A DNA stretch of 64,000 nucleotides from positions 40,895,487 to 40,959,486 of the forward strand of contig JAFMSR010000014.1 of NCBI GenBank assembly GCA_022818135.1, read 5' to 3'. The notes below the pieces were generated by a model. It did no database searches. It was not told the DNA's origin and was given only the letters and a program-made list of their open reading frames with translations. The DNA comes from Saxidomus purpurata (taxonomy: Eukaryota; Mollusca; Bivalvia; Venerida; Veneridae). The position numbers and the translations under genes are program-made. This document shows, one piece after another, positions 56,201-64,000 of the stretch (positions within the stretch are counted from its first letter, which is position 1; the number at the start of each line of letters is the position of its first letter).

Positions 56201-59200
56201 AACAGAATTATGGCCCTTTGTTGATTTTTTCACTATATACCATATAGAAATTTTGTGAACGCAACTCCTCTTAAACTGGTTGGCAGATTTTGCTTAAACT
56301 TCCAGGGATGAACAACCTTAATGTTAGATGGTAGTAAAGGAAGGAATTTTTGTTGCGACCAAATTTAACAGAATTATGGCCCTTTGTTAAGTTTTTCACT
56401 ATATACCATATAGAAATATTGTGAACGCAACTCCTCTTAAACCGGATGGCAGATTTTGCTTAAACTTCCAGGGATGAACAGCTTTAATGTGTAGATGGTA
56501 GTAAAAGGAAGAAATTTTTGTTGCGACCAAATTTAACAGAATTATGGCCCTTTGTTGATTTTTTCACTATATACCATATAAATTTGTTGCGACCAAATTT
56601 AACAGAATTATGGCCCTTTGTTGATTTTTTCACTATATACCATATAAATAATTGAACATATAAATTTTACATTTGTAATTTAATTTAACATGTACATAAG
56701 GTTACCTGTAGATCATTTTAGGTATATGTACAGAAATGAAACAGTGGAATGAAAAAGTTCCACATAAAAATCTTACATACAGATATGCTTGCTCTTGTTT
56801 ATGAGCACATCTGCACAGTGGGGGCATCCGTGTCCTTTGGACACAATTCTAGTTTTCCCTTCCGCTCTGTAGCTCTTGAACCCCGTGAATGATTTTGAAG
56901 AAACCTGACACAAATGTTTACCACATTGAGACGATGTGCAGAAGCCATGTTCCGGATGGCTCGCTTCAAGGTCAAGGTCAAACTTAGGGGTTCAAAGGTC
57001 ATATGACTTTTTTCCCGTCCGCTCTGTAACTCTTGAACCCCGTGAAGGATTTCGGACTTTTTTCCTTCCGCTCTGTAACTCTTGAACCCCATGAAGGATT
57101 TCAAGAAACCTGACACAATTGTTTACCACATTGAGACGATGTGCAGAAGTCATGTTCCCGGATGGCTCACTTCAAGGTCAAGGTCACACCTAGGGTTCAA
57201 GCGTCATATAACTGTGTGGATATTGCCTGCATTTGCCTTGATTACAGTGCTCTTGTTGCCCTTGAATTATCGAAAATTATGAAATTAGCCTTCTCAGCTC
57301 ATAGTTCAAACAGGTGAATTAGCCTTGTCTGCTCTATAGTTCTAGCAGGTTTTACAAAACAAATGAACTGCCAGATACTGAGTTATGCCTCCTTGACGGG
57401 CCTATTTTGTGACAGTTTGGCACTCTTGTTTACTCTTACTTCAATTTACAGTAATGTTACTTGTGATAGTAATTTACTTGCAGGCGGATTAGTCTCCGTT
57501 TGTTACAATATCCTGATATACCGGTATAAATATCTTTTCCCCATGAAAATCATTACAAGGGGAGTTTACTGTAGTTGTAAATTAATTATGTTTGTACTAA
57601 GATTGAAGCAAAATATCTAGAATTTGAAAACGATTTTTAAAGGCATCAAATATAGGAAAGGTCTGTGTCATGTAATTGACTTTCTGTCATAACATAAAAC
57701 GTTCTCTATCATGTAGGGTGTGGGTTATTATTTTCAGTGAACAATTAATCGCTTATACTTTATGTAACTGTGTAAGAAGGCAAAAACCAGTTCTCAGTTA
57801 CTTTGTTTTTCTCCAGGTGTAAAGTTTGCTGTAGACGATAAAGAGAATGTTTCAGTGGAGCCACAGAATGCAGATGTAACAAAGAAAGATACAAGTGAAC
57901 CTTCTGAAGTGCCAGAGCACATTGTTAATGGAAAGAGCGATGAGATAGCAAACAAAGAGTAAGACTTTATTGTAAGACTTTGAGACAGTAACAACCTTTA
58001 CCCTGCTGGCCTTTCACCACAAGTTTAAAAAAAATAAAATTTTATTGTGTTTAGAAAGTCTAGCCTATAGCTCATTATTTAGGGCATGCAGCCGACCCCA
58101 GCATCTCTCCCATGATGCTGTTCAAGTAGAATTTTGAGCTGAAATATGAGAAAATTACCTGACTTCAATTTTCAGTCAGTTTAAGTCAGAGTTGACTGAT
58201 GTTCCACATATCGGTGAAAACAAGTTGCTACTACATGTGTCCCAGGCAGTGGTATCCAATAACGTTACTGGCATGTGCAGCCCAAAACACTTCTAACCAG
58301 CAATGCAACAGGCGGCCCCAGCGCCAGGTGGTGCAGATAGAGGGGGGACTTATCCCCTGCCCCGCTAGCCAGTACAAGGGTAGGGATGCCAGCCAAGAAA
58401 CACATAGCAGTAACTCATTTCCAAGAACACACATAGCAGTAACTCATCTTCATTGCCAGAAGGTACACAAACATGTCATGTCCTAACAAAAAGTTAATTC
58501 TGAATCCAAAAGAAGTTCACCCATGTGGCCAGTTTGACCTAGATGTGAGTGACCTTTGCCTGAAATGGGCTGTCCTGTGCACAGCTAAAGAATGAAGCCC
58601 TGAAAACGGCTCTTGCCCCAGCGCAGAAGCTGTTAGGAAGGACTACGCAAGGCATCTGAGAAGCTTCATTGCCCGCCACCTGTCATATGTCCCCTGCACG
58701 CGGGGCTTCTAAAGGCTGTCTTCGGGGTCATACCTCCGCCATGTGGACACAAACAGGCTTTGTCAGGGCCACTCCCCCTTGTAGTAAGCCAGGGTCCTGC
58801 CAGCTACAAGACTGAAATGAAGTATCTGGCGAGACCCAATGCTGCTTCGCAACATGCACAATAAGTGATTCTGCTTTTACGCCCAGTGCTGGCCATGATC
58901 AGTTTGCTTATCTTTACAGTTTGATCATGATCTTCCCTGTACACAATACAGTCAGTAAACTTTAAGTAAGCAACTTCAAAAAGATCATATGGTACTTTCT
59001 AAATAGAGAATGGACAAGTCCATTTTACAAATTTTGTAGGGTAAAGGTTAGTAGTAACAGAAATGCTTAAGATAAGGTGTTGACTTTTGACCCATGGGGT
59101 TGAACTTTATAAACATATGTTCATGAAATGTGGCACAACACTAGTTTCACAGAGACTAACATTTATAGGAGTATCTGCATCCAGCCATCCACAAGGTGAT

Positions 59201-62200
59201 GCTCTTGGGGTGCATATAGCGTTGCACTTGTCCGTCCGTCCGTCCGTCAGTCCGTCCGTACGTCCCGAAATCTTGTGAACGCAACTCCTCTTAAACCGAT
59301 GGCAGATTTTGCTTAAACTTCCAGGGATGAACAACCTTAATGTGTAGATGGTAGTAAAAGGAAGGAATTTTCGCGGCGACCAAATTTAACAGAATTATGG
59401 CCCTTTGTTGATTTTTCACTATATATCTTGTGAACGCAACTCCTCTTAAACCGGATGGCAGATTTTGCTTAAACTTCCAGGGATGAACAACCTTAATGTG
59501 TAGATGGTAGTAAAAGAAAAGGAATTTTTGCTGCGACCAAATTAACAGAATTATGGCCCTTTGTTGATTTTTTCACTATATACTATGTAGAAATTTTGTG
59601 AACGCAACTCCTCTTTAACCGGATGGCAGATTTTGCTTAAACTTCCAGGGATGAACAACCTTAATGTGTAGATGGCAGTAAAGGAAGGAATTTTTGCGCG
59701 GCCAAATTTAACAGAATTATGGCCCTTTGTTGATTTTTTCACTATATACCATATAGAAATTTTGTGAACGCAACTCCTCTTAAACTGGTTGGCAGATTTT
59801 GCTTAAACTTCCAGGGATGAACAACCTTAATGTTAGATGGTAGTAAAGGAAGGAATTTTTGTTGCGACCAAATTTAACAGAATTATGGCCCTTTGTTAAG
59901 TTTTTCACTATATACCATATAGAAATATTGTGAACGCAACTCCTCTTAAACCGGATGGCAGATTTTGCTTAAACTTCCAGGGATGAACAGCTTTAATGTG
60001 TAGATGGTAGTAAAGGAAGAAATTTTTGTTGCGACCAAATTTAACAGAATTATGGCCCTTTGTTGATTTTTTCACTATATACCATATAAATTTGTTGCGA
60101 CCAAATTTAACAGAATTATGGCCCTTTGTTGATTTTTTCACTATATACCATATAAATAATTGAACATATAAATTTTACATTTGTAATTTAATTTAACATG
60201 TACATAAGGTTACCTGTAGATCATTTTAGGTATATGTACAGAAATGAAACAGTGGAATGAAAAAGTTCCACATAAAAATCTTACATACAGATATGCTTGC
60301 TCTTGTTTATGAGCACATCTGCACAGTGGGGGCATCGGTGTCCTTTGGACACAATTCTAGTTTACTTTTGTTTTCTCTTCCTTTCTATACTTGTAAACAT
60401 TTTTCTGAAAACATTCTTATTTCAGTGACGTTGATTCTAATATAAATAGTGCAGAAAGTTGTTTAGAAGTGAGTGCCATGGAAGTGAGTGTATGTGAGAC
60501 ACAGGTAAGTGTTCACCACTGTAATCATAGTTTACATTGTAGATTGTCAATATACAGCTTTCACTGATCCTTTTATGATCATTATGCAGTAAGCTCTTGA
60601 GCTATTTGTCCACCTATCATCTGAACATTTATACAATAGAGACCGTGATTTAATTTTGATACTTCCAGGACTTGGTCAGAATGTTTCCATTAGTCAAATG
60701 TTGGTTTGGGTTGAAACAAGGTTATCTAGAGTTAGAAATAAGAAAATCTGTGTAAAAGCTTCAAAAGACATCTCTAAAATTACCTAGCAATTTTTTTTTA
60801 ATTCTTTCTTGCATGGTTTTGTACTTAATTCTTTTAGGTCTAGTTGGTGACTATCTAATTTATTTAAGTCAGGTTAGTTTCATAAAAAACATGAGTGCAT
60901 GAGAGGGTATCTGCACATTTTCCTACATGTCTTCATAGAAACCTTTTTTTTGGGGAAAAAAATCTCATGAACTTAAGGTAAAAAAGGACATGTTACCTTT
61001 CTTTAGAGAGTCACAGCATGACAGTTACTATATTTCAGGCACCTGAGAAGGCTGTAGACCCGGCAGATGATATTCTTCTTCAAGCTGAAATGCTGCTGAG
61101 GTCCCTGCAAGGTGGTGTCTCTGGCTTAACAGAAACTTCTCCAATTAAATCAATGGAAAAATCACAAAATGCAGAGAAAGATGTTGAAAAGGCTTGTTCA
61201 GAAGAAAAGGTTGAAGAGAAACCTGAAACTACTGTAGCAACAGAGAATCACTCTGCAGAAGAGGTTGCAGTGACAGAAATAGTGAAAACAGAGAGTGACC
61301 AAATAGTGAAAACAGAGAGTGACCAGAAAGAGCTGGTAACTGATAGTGAAATTGCATACACAAATGATTCTAGCAAGGAAGAGTTACAAATAGGTGGCAG
61401 GAATGAAGAGGAGCCAATGGAATGTGAAGAAGCAATGGAAGTTGATGAAGAGGATGATGAAATTGTATTTAATATTGGCAAAAACAAAACTCAGGAAACG
61501 AAATCTTCAGAGATAATTGAAGAAAATGTAGACTCACAAATTGAAAAAAGTGAAGTGAAAGAAAAGTTTTCTGAAGAAACTGCAAGTGAAGTACCAACTG
61601 GAAATAATGATGAACATAATTGCAATCAGTCAGATGATAGCCAAAGTAGTAAAAATGAGAAAATAAAGACTTCTCCAAGTTCACTGAACAATTTAGAAAA
61701 TGATGCTAAAAATGAAGTAAGTAATAAAGAAGAAAGCGAATTAAATCTTAGCAAAAATGTAAGTGAACATGTTGAGACACCTGAGTTTAAAGCTGAGACT
61801 GCAGCAGCTACTCCAAAATCTGCAGATGACATTAAAGACAAACAGGCTGAAGTGAATAAAGTTAAAGGCCTAAACTCCAAAAAGACTGGGGAAGATAGTT
61901 CAGATGAAGAATTTATGTCAGCTGATGAAGATATGGAGGTCGATGAAGTGAAAACACCAGCACAAATTTCTGTCATTGATTCTAATGTCCAACAAGACAC
62001 TAAAGAAGAACCAAAGCAAGATTCACCAGAGAGAATTCCACCAAAGGTTGGATACAATCTAAACTTTGATGACCTTGACTCAATGGATCCTTTTGCTACA
62101 AAGAAAAGTATAGTGAATAGTCCAGATGTAGGAAAACAAACAAAACTGGATGAGAAAATGAATGAGGACAATAAAGAAAAAGTCAGTACTGTAGATGTAG

Positions 62201-63944
62201 ACGCGAGTGATGTGGAGAAAACTGAACATTTCAAGTCCGCAAATACAAGCCCTGAGAAATCTGCTCCTCCAAGAGCAGAAATCATTCTTTCACCAAACGC
62301 TGCATTGGTAGATGAGGTATGTAGAGATAAAACAGCTGGTGATATATTTGAGGAGAGACCAGACTGTTTGCTCCTGGATGATGTAAAACAGATTAATGAA
62401 TCAGAAAGCATATTACAAAATGAAAAACATAAATCAGATGCAAAGAAAGAAATTGACTTTGATATTATAGACCCATTTAAGCCTAAATTGCAGATTGTTA
62501 ATACCCCAGATAAAGTTAAACAAAAAGGAGAAACACAGCTGAACATTGAGGATGAATTACAAGATTCACATCAAATCATTACTACACCTGACAAGTCTGA
62601 AGTTAAAGAAACATGTGAAGACAGTAAGGCTGAATCATTAAATACTGCAAAGGCAGTAGAAGATGAAGATATACAGAAGCAAACTCTTGAACAACCAAAC
62701 ACAGATAATGATAGGCCAGTTACTCCACAGAAAGAAGTGACAGAGGACAGGCAAGTGGAGGCATCACCTCCACTTCCAGTGTCAAAAGGAGTGTATGATT
62801 TGGATGCATTAGACCTAAATGATATTGATCCTTTTAAACCATCAAAGCAGATGACAAACTCTCCATCTGTAACTTCAGATCAGAGTAAAGTTGATGAGGT
62901 TGACCCATTTAAACCAAAAAAGCAGGTACAGAATTCACCTGTTGGTGAAAAAAAGAACAATGAATTGAAACCAGAAGAAAGTGATCCATTTAAGCCTAAA
63001 AAACAAATGATGAATTCACCGGTTTGTAAGCAGAAAGTCACTGAAGTTATGGAAAGCAAAACTGGTGATGCAGATCAGGATAAGGCACTTGATGAAGTAA
63101 CTGATCCTTTCAGACCTAAAGCTCAGATTGAAAATTCACCAACAAAACTGACTGACAGTATTTGTGGTGATGAAAATGATTCAGTCGAACAAATGGCTCT
63201 GATTCAAAATTCGCCAGCATGTAAGGTTTCAGATGACAATGTGAACACTCTGAACTTTGAAAGTTTAGATGATACCGATCCATTTAAACCAAAATCACAG
63301 ATTCAGAATTCACCAACTGGTAAAGTTGCGGCTACTGCTAACACATTAGACCAAGAAAACTCTGACTGCATTGATCCATTTAAATCTAAAACACAGCTTC
63401 AGAATTCTCCACCTGGCAAAGTTACAGTGCAACCAGACTTAGATACAGTGGATGACCCATTTAAACCCAAGAATCAGATGCAGAATTCACCTCAGATAAA
63501 GAAATCAAACAGTGAAAAAAATGAAACTGAACCTGAGAAGACAGAAATCACATGTATTACTGCAGACAAAGCGGAAGACAACATCGATCCTTTCACAGAG
63601 GTAGATCCTTTGACATCTATGAAACAGCTGGAAGTGGCACCTCTAGCAAAGTCAGAAACAAAGACAGATCCATTTGCAGATTTAATTCCATTCAACACAA
63701 AAAGCAAAGTTGCAAACACACCAGAAAAAGCAGAAAAAGAAGCTGAAGACCAGGTTCTTGATGACTTTGCCAACATTGACCCATTTAAAAGTAAAAACAA
63801 AATAGCAAATTCACCTGATTTAGAGACCATAGAAGAAAACCCATTTGTGACTAAATCAAGAGTAGCAACTACACCAACTAAGCAGGATGATCCATTTTCA
63901 CAGGAAATAGAGCTGCCCACAACACCACTGAAAGATCCAACAGA
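53014..63944 (+). CDS. TACC: TACC-like (transforming acidic coiled-coil) protein, N-terminal part
   Basis: Coding exons 53014-53221 (ATG 53027), 53895-54003, 57817-57958, 60426-60504 and 61039-63944 join in frame (phases 0,1,2,0) and leave phase 2 at the right edge ('ga|gtaagt'). At least 1,143 residues are encoded. The protein is highly acidic and Ser/Lys/Glu-rich. Residues of about 524-1123 carry some 13 repeats of the form DPFKPK-x-Q-x-x-NSP, the SDP repeat that characterises TACC proteins. TACC proteins act with ch-TOG/XMAP215 and Aurora A at centrosomes and spindle microtubules through a C-terminal coiled coil, which must lie beyond this window. Identification rests on the repeats, so it is good but not certain. 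Confidence 0.75.
53460..53632 (-). mobile_element. tRNA-derived SINE in TACC-like intron
   Basis: On the minus strand: A box TAGCTCAGTGGGA and B-box-like GGGTTTCGAATAC, about 35 bases apart, followed by a short body. Edges are approximate. Confidence 0.5.
53895..54003 (+). CDS. TACC: TACC-like second coding exon
   Basis: The acceptor is 'aatgcag' and the donor 'aaag|gtaata'. It encodes VHFGHDSLLQTPNVRQVKIK and KEEGEIATK. Phase 0 in, phase 1 out, matching its neighbours. No domain recognised. Confidence 0.65.
54235..54700. repeat. Interspersed repeat ('ttcacctggcacatagtgcc' family)
   Basis: Same family as 15945-16670: head with 'gtgagctattaggatcgcat', 'ccgtcgtccgtccaccattt', body with 'ggtatagagcttagatattt' and 'ggacctctaccaagattgtt'. 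It lies in intron 2 of the TACC-like gene. Confidence 0.65.
54855..55230. repeat. Interspersed 'acgcccagaggggacgtatt' repeat
   Basis: Head 'tatacgcccagaggggacgt' and 'gtccgtctgtccg', then two units of about 150 bases with 'cttccgctctgtaactcttg' and 'caaggtcaaggtcatact'. Another copy of the unit lies at 56850-57210, and the family tail is at 57240-57430. Confidence 0.6.
55230..56850. repeat. Tandem array, about 170-bp units, 'tatgcccccacaaagtgggg' element
   Basis: Two heads ('tatgcccccacaaagtggg' near 55232 and 55842, each an inverted pair, followed by 'gtccgtccgtccg') are followed by about eight units. Each unit contains 'gcaactcctcttaaaccgga', 'aacttccagggatgaacaac' and 'attatggccctttgttgatt'. 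The whole array lies in intron 2 of the TACC-like gene and is noncoding. Confidence 0.75.
57817..57958 (+). CDS. TACC: TACC-like third coding exon
   Basis: The acceptor is 'tctccag|gt' and the donor 'aaaga|gtaaga'. It encodes GVKFAVDDKENVSVEPQNAD and continues acidic. Phase 1 in, phase 2 out. Confidence 0.65.
58080..58890. other. GC-richer unidentified insertion in TACC-like intron
   Basis: Between exons 3 and 4 is a segment visibly richer in G and C than the surrounding intron ('gcggccccagcgccaggtgg', 'cccctgcacgcggggcttct'). Short open frames occur on both strands but none resembles a known protein. It may be part of a mobile element or a processed relic. Confidence 0.35.
59205..60365. repeat. 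Second copy of the tandem array (duplicated from about 55.85-56.85 kb)
   Basis: Repeats the order and small variants of the array at 55890-56850, including the one-unit change 'ctcttaaactggttggcag', the truncated 'aaatttgttgcgaccaaatt' unit and the unique tail 'gcacatctgcacagtggggg' then 'ttggacacaattctagttt'. Shared private variants show a segmental duplication, offset about 3.5 kb, and not independent insertion. Confidence 0.75.
60426..60504 (+). CDS. TACC: TACC-like fourth coding exon
   Basis: The acceptor is 'atttcag|t' and the donor 'cacag|gtaagt'. 79 nt encoding DVDSNINSAESCLEVSAMEV and SVCETQ. Its phases (2 in, 0 out) restore the frame between exons 3 and 5, which is the main evidence for so small an exon. 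Confidence 0.65.
61039..63944 (+). CDS. TACC: TACC-like 2.9-kb exon with SDP repeats
   Basis: The acceptor is 'atatttcag|gca' and the donor 'caga|gtaagt'; 2,906 nt open throughout. It begins APEKAVDPADDILLQAEMLL, then a Glu/Lys/Ser-rich low-complexity region including a 24-nt tandem duplication at 61279-61326 (IVKTESDQ twice). From about 62083 come the DPF repeats, near 62086, 62470, 62827, 62905, 62983, 63103, 63277, 63370, 63454, 63586, 63667, 63778 and 63838, most followed by K/Q and NSP. The taa just after 63944 is intronic. Confidence 0.8.
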
Positions 63945-64000
63945 GTAAGTTGTTATATAAAGTTTATACTTAACCTTACTGACATGGAGTGGATGTGCAT

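Noticed and set aside
55157..60141. Several 60-105-codon frames on both strands in the TACC-like introns
   Set aside because: They repeat the same text in every tandem unit of the interspersed repeats and encode no known domain.
61626..62546. 306-codon open frame on the minus strand
   Set aside because: It is the shadow of the acidic TACC-like exon: Ser/Leu/Phe-rich wording is the reverse complement of Glu/Lys/Asp codons.

Overview
This is animal nuclear DNA: AT-rich, with long introns, GT/AG splice sites, tRNA-derived SINEs, decayed LINE reverse transcriptases and many copies of 'cgtccgtccg'-bearing interspersed repeats. Those repeats, and expanded macro-domain/Deltex genes, point to a mollusc, most likely a bivalve. 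I cannot name the species. All gene models were read by hand from splice motifs and reading-frame continuity.

Layout. (1) Positions 1-9537 (+) hold the 3' part of a macro-domain gene whose 5' end lies left of the window. It has six exons that join in frame and a poly(A) signal about 90 bases after the stop. One exon is a chimera: the first half of a RING finger runs directly into a KH-like/macro region. (2) 9.6-23.5 kb has no convincing gene. It holds a possible orphan exon, tRNA-like relics, a decayed LINE, a MITE with TA-flanked inverted repeats, and several interspersed repeats. (3) 23566-41629 (+) is a complete 17-exon gene model in which every junction keeps frame. It predicts 1,924 residues: a triplicated N-terminal exon, KH-like repeats, macro domains, a second KH/macro block, a RING finger and a Deltex C-terminal (DTC) domain. 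No ADP-ribosyltransferase domain is seen. This combines features that vertebrates split between PARP9/PARP14 and DTX3L. (4) 41.7-53.0 kb is intergenic, with repeats, a MITE and a perfect 77-nt palindrome. (5) 53014-63944 (+) is the 5' portion of a TACC-like gene (transforming acidic coiled-coil). It has five coding exons, the last a 2.9-kb exon with about 13 'DPFKPK...NSP' (SDP-type) repeats. The C-terminal coiled coil should lie right of the window.

How the genes relate. The macro-domain genes form a tandem array. Positions 1-3130 match about 35950-39750, with an identity that falls from left to right, and the left gene's chimeric exon looks like a deletion that joined two neighbouring array members. 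By analogy with vertebrate PARP9/DTX3L/PARP14, the complete gene would recognise ADP-ribose through its macro domains and ubiquitylate or modify targets through RING-DTC, plausibly in innate antiviral or DNA-damage responses; this role is inferred. The TACC gene is unrelated and would act at centrosomes and spindle microtubules.
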